A stretch of DNA of 14,604 bases from an uncultured Actinomycetes bacterium. Its GTDB lineage: Bacteria > Actinomycetota > Actinomycetes > Nanopelagicales > Nanopelagicaceae. The DNA is taken from positions 1 through 14,604 of the forward strand of contig CAIXPV010000149.1 in the NCBI GenBank assembly GCA_903921405.1, read 5' to 3'. Position numbers and translations under genes: made by a program. Below the pieces are notes generated by a model that had not been told where the DNA came from, searched no databases, and saw only the letters and a program-made list of their open reading frames with translations. Positions within the stretch are counted from its first letter, which is position 1; each line of letters opens with the position of its first letter. Shown one piece after another: positions 6,558 through 13,311 of this stretch.

Positions 6558-8207
6558 TTACGGCTTCGTTCCAATTCTTAGCGGGGTCGAAGTTGAGGCA
6601 TAGAAATCATTTCCCTTATCATCGACAACGATGAAGGCTGGAAAATCTACAACGTCAATCTTCCAGACCGCTTCCATACCGAGCTCTTCAAAATCTAGAA
6701 CCTCAACCTTTGTGATGCACTCCAACGCCAAACGCGCTGCCGGTCCACCGATTGATCCTAAGTAGAAACCACCATGGGTATTGCAGGCATCGGTGACAGC
6801 TTTTGAGCGATTGCCCTTGGCCAACATCACGCGAGAGCCGCCCTTTGATTGAAAGTACTCAACATATGAGTCCATGCGACCGGCCGTTGTGGGGCCAAAA
6901 GAGCCAGATGCATAGCCGGCCGGAGTTTTAGCGGGGCCCGCGTAGTACACGGCATATTTTTGTAAGTACTCAGGCATCGCTTCGCCCTTGTCCATCGCCG
7001 CTTTAATTTTGGCGTGGGCTAAGTCGCGGGCCACGACCAATGTTCCTGTTAGGGAGAGCCGTGTTTTGACTGGATGCTTGGATAGCTCGGCGCATATCTG
7101 ATCCATCGATTGATTTAAATCGATCGCTACGACGTCATCGGCTAAATGCTCATCGGTTGTCTCAGGCAGAAAATGCGCTGGATCCCGCTCGAGCTCTTCG
7201 AGGAAGATTCCCTCTTTCGTGATCTTGGCTTTGGCCTGGCGATCGGCCGAGCACGATACGGCGATGGCGATCGGCAGTGATGCACCATGACGAGGCAGGC
7301 GCACGACCCGAACATCGTGACAGAAATACTTGCCGCCAAATTGAGCACCGATTCCTAAGGTGCGAGTGAGTTCAAGGACTTTTTGTTCTAGCTCAAGGTC
7401 ACGGAAGCCATGGCCAGTGGCGGCATCACCACTTGTGGGCAGTGAATCTAAATACTTAGTGCTGGCTAACTTGGCAGTCTTCACTGTGTGCTCGGCGCTG
7501 GTGCCGCCGATGACAATTGCTAAGTGATACGGAGGGCAGGCCGCTGTTCCGATCGATCGGAGTTTTTCATCCAACCAGGTCATAAAGGATGTCGGATTTA
7601 AAATCGCCTTTGTCTCTTGATAGAGAAATGATTTATTGGCGCTGCCGCCACCTTTGGCGATAAATAAAAAGTTGTACTCATCGGGGTGATCGCTATCGGC
7701 GAAGATCTCAATTTGGGCGGGCAGGTTGTTGCCAGTGTTTTTTTCATCCCATGTTGTGACGGGTGCCATCTGTGAGTATCGAAGGTTCAAGGTTGTGTAG
7801 GCATCGTAGATACCCTGTGAAATTGCGACCTCGTCCTTTGATGTCGTTAAAACATATTGACCCTTTTTAGCCATGACCAGTGCCGTACCTGTGTCTTGGC
7901 ACATGGGCAAGATCCCGCCGGCCGATATGTTGGCGTTTTTCAAAAGATCGGTTGCAACAAAGCGATCATTAGGTGAAGCCTCTGGATCGGCGATGATATG
8001 TGCTAACTGCTGCAAGTGGGCTGGACGTAAGTAATGTGAAATATCGTGAATCGCTTCGGCCGTTAGTTTTTCTAAAGCGCTGGGTTCAACCTGGAGAAAC
8101 TCTTTATCGCCTAGTTGTACAACGCTGACGCCCTCGCGACTTACGAGGCGATATGTGGTCTCATCGTTGCCAAGGGGCAAAAGCTCTGAGTAGGAAAAAG
8201 TTGGCAT
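6558..8207 (-). CDS. Class I fumarate hydratase (iron-sulfur dependent)
   Basis: This enzyme hydrates fumarate to L-malate in the TCA cycle. The 549-residue chain contains both parts of class I fumarases. The N-terminal alpha domain has the three expected [4Fe-4S] cysteines: C103 in GGILPMCQDTG, C224 in TAACPPYHLAIVIGG and C319 in AVSCSADRQ. The C-terminal beta domain carries the PAKTPAGYASGSFGPTTAGRMD block. Length equals that of E. coli FumA/FumB. It is the last gene of the xseA-xseB-fumarase operon, with its ATG only two bases after the xseB stop and no own ribosome site, so translation is probably coupled. Class I enzymes are oxygen-sensitive. Mycobacteria carry a class II enzyme at the corresponding position. 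Activity on tartrate or related acids cannot be excluded. Confidence 0.95.
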   Translation of the reverse strand: MPTFSYSELLPLGNDETTYRLVSREGVSVVQLGDKEFLQVEPSALEKLTAEAIHDISHYLRPAHLQQLAHIIADPEASPNDRFVATDLLKNANISAGGILPMCQDTGTALVMAKKGQYVLTTSKDEVAISQGIYDAYTTLNLRYSQMAPVTTWDEKNTGNNLPAQIEIFADSDHPDEYNFLFIAKGGGSANKSFLYQETKAILNPTSFMTWLDEKLRSIGTAACPPYHLAIVIGGTSAEHTVKTAKLASTKYLDSLPTSGDAATGHGFRDLELEQKVLELTRTLGIGAQFGGKYFCHDVRVVRLPRHGASLPIAIAVSCSADRQAKAKITKEGIFLEELERDPAHFLPETTDEHLADDVVAIDLNQSMDQICAELSKHPVKTRLSLTGTLVVARDLAHAKIKAAMDKGEAMPEYLQKYAVYYAGPAKTPAGYASGSFGPTTAGRMDSYVEYFQSKGGSRVMLAKGNRSKAVTDACNTHGGFYLGSIGGPAARLALECITKVEVLDFEELGMEAVWKIDVVDFPAFIVVDDKGNDFYASTSTPLRIGTKP

Positions 8208-8209
8208 TG

Positions 8210-8398
8210 TTAGGGCTTAACCGCATCGAGCTTCTTTTTAGCACCATCTAGCCACTCTTGGCAGATAGCAGCCAGCACTTCTCCGCGCTCCCACAGCTTG
8301 AGGGACTCTTCTAAGGTTGCACTGCCGGTTTCAAGGGCGGCAACGACCTCGGCCAGCTCATCGCGGGCCGCTTCATAGGACACCTTCTTCTCAGTCAT
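8210..8398 (-). CDS. xseB: Exodeoxyribonuclease VII small subunit
   Basis: This is the 62-residue small subunit of ExoVII, the ATP-independent nuclease that degrades single-stranded DNA from both ends. XseB is an alpha-helical hairpin, several copies of which bind each large subunit. The family pattern is clear: SYEAARDELAEVVAALETG, then the LEESLKLWERGE segment that ends the first helix and starts the second. It is slightly shorter than the usual 70-80 residues. The start lies nine bases after the xseA stop, and an AAGGAG within the end of xseA can act as ribosome site. Order and spacing match the common xseA-xseB operon. Confidence 0.95.
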   Translation of the reverse strand: MTEKKVSYEAARDELAEVVAALETGSATLEESLKLWERGEVLAAICQEWLDGAKKKLDAVKP

Positions 8399-8407
8399 GG
8401 ATGAAAT

Positions 8408-9622
8408 CTACTCCTTCACACTATTGGCGGTCACTATGGCATTGGTCTCGCCCTTGGCTAAACGCAGCCGCAGTAAGTCTCCAGTTTTTAAGGCGCTGGC
8501 ATCGCGGGCGATATCGCCATTGGCTAGCTGCACTACCGAATACCCCCGGTCAAGGGTTGCCTGGGGAGACAGTGCGCGAACACGAGCTTTGATCTGGACG
8601 AGCTCTTCTGTAGCTAACTTCACGTGGCTAGCAAAACTGCGGTGAGACCTTTGGCGATAGGCGGTAATGATTTCGGCGCGGCTGGTAATAATGACGTGCG
8701 GATCTTTCATCACCGGGCGATCTTTAAAGTTAGCGATTCGTGCGAGCTCTAACTCAATCAGGCCCATCAGTTTTCTGCGGGCGCGCTCGCGCAGTTCCCC
8801 AATCATCGCAATCTCTTCGGCGATATCTGGCACCACATGCTTTGCAGCATCAGTTGGAGTTGATGCACGAAAATCTGCAACAAGATCTAGCAGCGGTGAA
8901 TCTTTTTCATGGCCGATTGCGCTCACAATTGGCGTTGTGCATGATGCAGCTAGACGTACTAAACCTTCATCGCTAAAGGGCAGCAGATCTTCAAAGGATC
9001 CGCCACCACGTGTAATAACAATGACCTCAACATCTGGATCAGCTTCAAGCTCCATGAGCGCTGCCGATACTTCAGTAACTGCCGCTGCGCCTTGCACTGT
9101 GACTTCACGGATTTCAAAGACAACACTGGGCCAGCGGCGCTTAGCATTTTCAACCACATCTTTTTCGGCATCGGTATTGCGTCCACAAATGAGACCGACT
9201 TTTTTAGGCAGAAGTGGAAGTTCAACTTTGCGATCGGAATCAAATAAACCTTCACTGGCTAGCGCAGTCTTCAGCGCTTCAAGTCGGGCAAGTAATTCAC
9301 CGACGCCAACTTGTCGTATTTCACGCGCCGATAAAGTAAGCGAACCATTTTTTGTATACCAGGATGGCTTTGCATACAAAACTACGCGGGCATTGGGCGG
9401 CAATGGTTGGGCGGCAGCGATAACTGATTTATGACACATCACCGATAGCGACATATCAACGCTGGGATCGCGAAGGCGAATAAAGGCCATCATTCCGCTG
9501 CGTTCATTGAGCTCGCTGATTTCACCCTCTACCCAGATAGGGCCTAAGCGATCGACGTACTCTTTAATGGCTTCAGTAACTACCCGCACTGTTGCCGGGG
9601 ACTCACTTGAAGTTTCGAACAT
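8408..9622 (-). CDS. xseA: Exodeoxyribonuclease VII large subunit
   Basis: This is the catalytic subunit of ExoVII, acting in mismatch repair and removal of single-stranded DNA. The 404 residues comprise an N-terminal OB-fold (about 10-105), the nuclease domain, a helical coiled-coil region and a short C-terminal segment (LSPQATLDRGYSVVQ). The residues reported as essential in E. coli XseA appear at the same numbers: D155 in DAEKDV, R205 in TRGGGSFEDLLPFSDE, and H238 and D241 in AIGHEKD. It is shorter than E. coli XseA (456 residues), mainly in the helical part. It diverges from ispH across only 25 bases. A TAGGCT hexamer six bases before its ATG, with no Shine-Dalgarno, points to a leaderless transcript for the whole operon. 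Confidence 0.97.
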   Translation of the reverse strand: MFETSSESPATVRVVTEAIKEYVDRLGPIWVEGEISELNERSGMMAFIRLRDPSVDMSLSVMCHKSVIAAAQPLPPNARVVLYAKPSWYTKNGSLTLSAREIRQVGVGELLARLEALKTALASEGLFDSDRKVELPLLPKKVGLICGRNTDAEKDVVENAKRRWPSVVFEIREVTVQGAAAVTEVSAALMELEADPDVEVIVITRGGGSFEDLLPFSDEGLVRLAASCTTPIVSAIGHEKDSPLLDLVADFRASTPTDAAKHVVPDIAEEIAMIGELRERARRKLMGLIELELARIANFKDRPVMKDPHVIITSRAEIITAYRQRSHRSFASHVKLATEELVQIKARVRALSPQATLDRGYSVVQLANGDIARDASALKTGDLLRLRLAKGETNAIVTANSVKE

Positions 9623-9650
9623 GGGATGAGCCTAATAGACTCACCCCATG
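9620..9650. promoter_or_regulatory. Back-to-back leaderless promoters between xseA and ispH
   Basis: The 25 bases between the two genes, with their start codons, form an imperfect inverted repeat. CATGGGATGAG (9620-9630) mirrors CTCACCCCATG (9640-9650) with one mismatch. Each gene has a TANNNT -10-like hexamer exactly six bases before its ATG: TAGACT (9636-9641) for ispH and TAGGCT (complement of 9629-9634) for xseA, separated by one base. Neither gene has a Shine-Dalgarno, so both transcripts are predicted to start at the first base of the ATG. No -35 consensus was recognised; any -35 contacts must fall inside the opposing gene. Confidence 0.6.
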
Positions 9651-10604
9651 GCTAAGAGAGTTCTGCTTGCTGCGCCCCGCGGATATTGCGCAGGTGTTGA
9701 TCGCGCAGTGGTGACGGTGGAAAAAGCGCTAGAGCTCTATGGCGCACCGGTCTATGTCCGAAAGCAGATCGTTCACAATGTTCACGTTGTGGCCAGCCTT
9801 GAAGCTAAAGGCGCAATCTTTGTCAATGAGACCGATGAAGTTCCAGAAGGCAAGACGGTAGTTTTTTCTGCCCACGGTGTTGCACCCAGCGTTCATGCCG
9901 AAGCGGCAACGCGCGGTTTAAAAACTATCGATGCAACCTGTCCGCTAGTGACCAAGGTGCACCACGAGGTCCGTCGCTTTGCTAACGAGGATGCTGAAAT
10001 TTTGTTAATTGGCCATCATGGTCATGAAGAGGTTGAGGGCACAGCCGGTGAGGCGCTGGATAAGGTTCGAGTAATCGATGGCTTAGATGGCGCGCGCACA
10101 GTTGTTCCGACTCCGGGTAAGAAATTAGTCTGGTTATCGCAGACAACGTTGAGTGTGGATGAGACGCTATCTGCCGTTGCGATTTTGAAAGAGCGCTTTC
10201 CAGATATTCAAGATCCGCCCAGTGATGATATTTGTTATGCCACTCAAAATCGCCAAGAGGCGATCAAAGCTATCTCGGCTAAGGCCGATTTAGTAATCGT
10301 TGTTGGTTCACAGAACTCTTCCAACTCAGTTCGCTTGGCTGAAGTTGCACTGGAATATGGCGCGAAAGCATCGCACTTGGTTGACTATGCCGAAGAGATT
10401 CAAGAGCACTGGTTGAGCAACGTTGAAACAATTGGATTAACCAGTGGGGCATCAGTGCCAGAGATATTGGTCGATGATGTCTTGGTTTGGCTAGCAGAGC
10501 GCGGCTTTGGCGATGTTGAAACGGTAACGGCTACACAAGAGTCCTTGCTCTTCTCACTGCCACCAGAGCTTCGCAAAGATATGAAGGCTGCGGGTAAGGC
10601 CTAA
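9648..10604 (+). CDS. ispH: 4-hydroxy-3-methylbut-2-enyl diphosphate reductase
   Basis: IspH (LytB) is the last enzyme of the MEP pathway, reducing HMBPP to IPP and DMAPP with an iron-sulfur cluster. The 318-residue protein has all three cluster cysteines: C14 in APRGYCAGVDRAV, C98 in IDATCPLVTKVH and C196 in DDICYATQNRQ. Substrate-binding positions are also intact: H43 (HNVHV), H76 (SAHGV), H126 and E128 (GHEEVEGT), and the SQNSSNS and SGASVPE loops. The product would feed the prenyl synthase encoded upstream in this window. It is transcribed away from xseA with a probable leaderless start. Its stop directly abuts the stop of the following minus-strand gene, with no intervening base. Confidence 0.98.
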   Translation: MAKRVLLAAPRGYCAGVDRAVVTVEKALELYGAPVYVRKQIVHNVHVVASLEAKGAIFVNETDEVPEGKTVVFSAHGVAPSVHAEAATRGLKTIDATCPLVTKVHHEVRRFANEDAEILLIGHHGHEEVEGTAGEALDKVRVIDGLDGARTVVPTPGKKLVWLSQTTLSVDETLSAVAILKERFPDIQDPPSDDICYATQNRQEAIKAISAKADLVIVVGSQNSSNSVRLAEVALEYGAKASHLVDYAEEIQEHWLSNVETIGLTSGASVPEILVDDVLVWLAERGFGDVETVTATQESLLFSLPPELRKDMKAAGKA

Positions 10605-11018
10605 CTATTCAGCTCGGCGGGGCTTAGATGGCTTCTTCTTAGCCTTTGCATTAAGAAAGACATACCACCCATAGAGCGCACCGATGATGAGAAATGGCGC
10701 TTCACTGGCAAGGGCTGCGATGAAATCTATACCGATGCGTGATGGTCTAAAGCCATCAAGAATCAGAATCCAGAATCCTGCAATTGCGGCAAATGCAATG
10801 GGTGGAGTTACAACCGAGACATAGGTTGTACCGGGGCGACCAAAACGGATGCCACCAAAGAAGGCTACGAGAAGTGCAATGCCAGTAAGGATTCCAACCC
10901 CACTGCGCAGAGTTAGTTCGATAAACGTGAAGAAGCCGATTAATAAGGCTTGCAGAACTACGATGCCCTGCTTCTTTAAACCAGGTCCTGTCATTGCAAT
11001 CTGCTTAAGTGCGCTCAT
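10605..11018 (-). CDS. DUF6542-like membrane protein
   Basis: This 137-residue protein has four hydrophobic segments, near residues 18-36, 41-57, 66-87 and 97-121, and a strongly basic cytoplasmic tail (NAKAKKKPSKPRRAE). It resembles the actinobacterial membrane proteins now grouped as DUF6542, which sit beside ispH (Rv1111c in M. tuberculosis occupies this position). The assignment rests on layout and context more than on a sharp motif. Its ATG directly follows the rmuC stop (TAGATG) with GGAG upstream, so the two genes are cotranscribed and probably coupled. Function is unknown. Confidence 0.7.
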   Translation of the reverse strand: MSALKQIAMTGPGLKKQGIVVLQALLIGFFTFIELTLRSGVGILTGIALLVAFFGGIRFGRPGTTYVSVVTPPIAFAAIAGFWILILDGFRPSRIGIDFIAALASEAPFLIIGALYGWYVFLNAKAKKKPSKPRRAE

Positions 11019-12173
11019 CTACTTATCTCCATCGCTAATCTCTTCTGCATCGATAAAATCATCTTCTCCGGCGAGCTCGATAGTGTTAAGTTCGCGAACA
11101 GCACCTGGTGCCTCTGGATATTCAATCGCCAGTTTATCTTTATCCCCTGATACACCCAAGTTATGAATACGTCTGGCTGGGCTGAGAACTGTTTTTTCAG
11201 CCGTTGGTACAAGATCTTCGTAGGCTTTGGCAGTAGATGTGATGGCCTTACCAACTGCAACGATCTTGGTGTGCAGCAAAGTGATGTTCTTTAAAAACGT
11301 GCTGGCCACTTTTTGGATCTCATCGGCGTTTTCAGCTAACTTATTGCGAGTAAAGATAAAGCCGATGGTGCGCAGCAACGCCATCATCGACGTTGGAGTT
11401 GCAATAGTGACGCCTACCTTAAAGGCCTTTTCTAGGAAGTTCGGGTCGATACGCAACGCCTCTGACAACAAGGTTTCAAAGGGAACAAAGAGAACGACAA
11501 AATCAGGCGAGCCCTCTGACTTGTGATAGCCGCGCTTTGCCAGTGCTTGAACATGCTTGAGTAAATCATCGGTGTGCTGTTTAAAGAACTCATCGCGCTC
11601 TGACTGAACCTCGGTTCCAAAGGCCTCTAAGAAGCGATCGAAGGGAAACTTTGAGTCGATAAATATCGAGCTGCCGCCAGGCATGTTTACTGTGATATCT
11701 GGGATTCCAGATGAGTCGGCATCAGTGGTTGATCTCTGCCGGCTGTACTCGTGACCTTCGCGCAGACCCGCGCCTTGTAGTAGGAGCTCTAACTGTGCCT
11801 CGCCAAACTTTCCACGAACTTGGTTGTTGCTTAATGCGCCAGCGATTTTCTTGGTCTCATCAAAGATCGATTCAGATGCTCGGCGCATCTCGGTAATAGT
11901 TGTCTCTAACTTCGCCTCGGCCTCTGTGCGAATACGATTAGCTTCAGCGGCCTGCGTTGAAAGTTTGTTCACTGACTCCTTCATGGCAACTAACTCCGCA
12001 TTTAACTTAACGGCCGATTCAGTTTTGCCTCGCTCGGCCGCCAACTGCACTTTGTAATCATCGAGCAGTGCGCGATCGGCCACGGCGCTGCCAGATTTAA
12101 GGGCGCGAAGTAGGTAGCCAATCGCAGCTCCAGCGATAAGGCCTATTAGAAGAGTCACTACGTATGCGGGCAT
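11019..12173 (-). CDS. rmuC: DNA recombination protein RmuC homologue
   Basis: RmuC proteins are membrane-tethered predicted nucleases that limit recombination at inverted repeats. The 384 residues begin with a membrane segment (about 4-22), followed by a long coiled coil (about 30-110) rich in Ala, Glu and Lys, then the nuclease domain (about 115-335). The nuclease domain opens with NNQVRGKFGEAQLELLL. It contains a restriction-enzyme-like core with PD at 158-159 and IDSKFP (D173, K175), fitting a PD-(D/E)xK active site. The tail after 340 is acidic and probably disordered. It is the first gene of a two-gene unit with the DUF6542-like protein, 51 bases from the divergent ychF. The biochemical role is inferred from E. 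coli genetics. Confidence 0.93.
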   Translation of the reverse strand: MPAYVVTLLIGLIAGAAIGYLLRALKSGSAVADRALLDDYKVQLAAERGKTESAVKLNAELVAMKESVNKLSTQAAEANRIRTEAEAKLETTITEMRRASESIFDETKKIAGALSNNQVRGKFGEAQLELLLQGAGLREGHEYSRQRSTTDADSSGIPDITVNMPGGSSIFIDSKFPFDRFLEAFGTEVQSERDEFFKQHTDDLLKHVQALAKRGYHKSEGSPDFVVLFVPFETLLSEALRIDPNFLEKAFKVGVTIATPTSMMALLRTIGFIFTRNKLAENADEIQKVASTFLKNITLLHTKIVAVGKAITSTAKAYEDLVPTAEKTVLSPARRIHNLGVSGDKDKLAIEYPEAPGAVRELNTIELAGEDDFIDAEEISDGDK

Positions 12174-12209
12174 GGGCCTATCGTGGCAGTTTGCACTGAC
12201 ATTTGCGCG

Positions 12210-12215
12210 TAGGCT
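12210..12215 (+). promoter_or_regulatory. Candidate -10 element of ychF
   Basis: TAGGCT fits TANNNT and is the same hexamer as the one before xseA. It ends nine bases before the ychF ATG, so the transcript would have a leader of only two or three bases. No Shine-Dalgarno is present in the 51-base gap to rmuC, and no convincing -35 was seen. Confidence 0.4.
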
Positions 12216-12224
12216 CTACCGCCT

Positions 12225-13298
12225 ATGAGTCTTTCAATCGGAATCGTCGGCATGCCCAATGTGGGCAAGTCCACCCTCTTTAACGCCCTGACCAAGAACA
12301 ATGTCTTGGCCGCCAACTATCCCTTTGCCACGATCGAGCCAAACGTTGGCGTAGTCGGAGTCCCCGATACTCGCTTAGCGGCTTTGGCCGGGATTGTGGG
12401 TTCGCAGACGTTGTTGCCAGCCGTCGTCTCCTTCGTCGATATCGCCGGAATCGTTAAGGGTGCATCAGAGGGTGCGGGCCTTGGCAATAAGTTCTTGGCC
12501 AATATCCGCGAAACCGATGCGATCTGCCAAGTTATTCGAGTCTTTAGTGATGGCGATGTTATTCACGTCGAAGGCCGCGTTGATCCAGCAAGTGACATGG
12601 AGATCATCAACACCGAGCTTGCGCTCGCAGATTTACAGACGATTGAAAAAGCTTTGCCCCGACTTGAAAAAGAGGCGCGCGTTAATAAAGAACGCCAACA
12701 TGTTGTAGATGCAGTCAAAGAGGCCGAAGCTGTTCTCAACTCCGGCAAGCCATTATCTAGCAGCAAAGTCGATCTCTCACTTGTTGCTGAATTACAGCTT
12801 CTCACTGCTAAACCATTTCTCTATGTCTTTAACGTCGATGCTGCCGAATTAAGCGATGGCGAACTGCGAACAAAGCTTGCGGCCCTTGTTGCACCAGCCG
12901 AAGCAATATTTTTAGATGCAAAGACGGAGGCCGAACTCGCCGAACTCAGCGACGAGGATGCGTTAGAGCTTTTGCAATCAATCGGTTTAGAGGAGCCTGG
13001 ACTTGCAACACTGGCCCACGTCGGCTTTCGCACACTTGGTCTGCAAACATATTTAACTGCTGGACCGAAAGAAGTTCGCGCATGGACGATTCACAAAGGT
13101 GACACTGCGCCAATGGCCGCCGGCGTTATTCATACCGACTTCCAAAAAGGTTTTATTAAAGCCGAAATCGTCAGCTTCGATGATCTAATCGCAGCAGGTT
13201 CGATGGCAGAAGCAAAGGCCAAAGGCAAAGTTCGCATGGAAGGCAAGGACTACGTCATGCATGATGGAGATGTCGTTGAATTTAGGTTCAACGTTTAA
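12225..13298 (+). CDS. ychF: Ribosome-associated GTPase/ATPase YchF (OLA1 family)
   Basis: YchF is a universally conserved Obg-family P-loop protein that binds ribosomes and usually prefers ATP. The 357 residues show the G1 motif GMPNVGKST (9-17), the G3 region DIAGIVKGASEGAGLGNKFL (72-91) and a helical insertion (about 120-195). The C-terminal TGS domain (about 270-356) includes TYLTAGPKEVRAWTI, the GVIHTDFQKGFIKAEIVSFDD block and the final DGDVVEFRFNV. The nucleotide-specificity motif, NxxE in most YchF proteins, reads N203-V-D-A206 here, so the glutamate is missing. Length is close to the usual 363. It stands at the position of Rv1112 relative to ispH. It has a near-leaderless start and ends 13 bases before the convergent aminotransferase. 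Confidence 0.97.
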   Translation: MSLSIGIVGMPNVGKSTLFNALTKNNVLAANYPFATIEPNVGVVGVPDTRLAALAGIVGSQTLLPAVVSFVDIAGIVKGASEGAGLGNKFLANIRETDAICQVIRVFSDGDVIHVEGRVDPASDMEIINTELALADLQTIEKALPRLEKEARVNKERQHVVDAVKEAEAVLNSGKPLSSSKVDLSLVAELQLLTAKPFLYVFNVDAAELSDGELRTKLAALVAPAEAIFLDAKTEAELAELSDEDALELLQSIGLEEPGLATLAHVGFRTLGLQTYLTAGPKEVRAWTIHKGDTAPMAAGVIHTDFQKGFIKAEIVSFDDLIAAGSMAEAKAKGKVRMEGKDYVMHDGDVVEFRFNV

Positions 13299-13311
13299 GC
13301 ATCTTTACCGA

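Noticed and set aside
8667..9434. A 255-codon open frame on the plus strand
   Set aside because: It lies wholly antisense to xseA, whose catalytic residues are intact. Its product is an unstructured Ser/Arg-rich sequence typical of a shadow frame.
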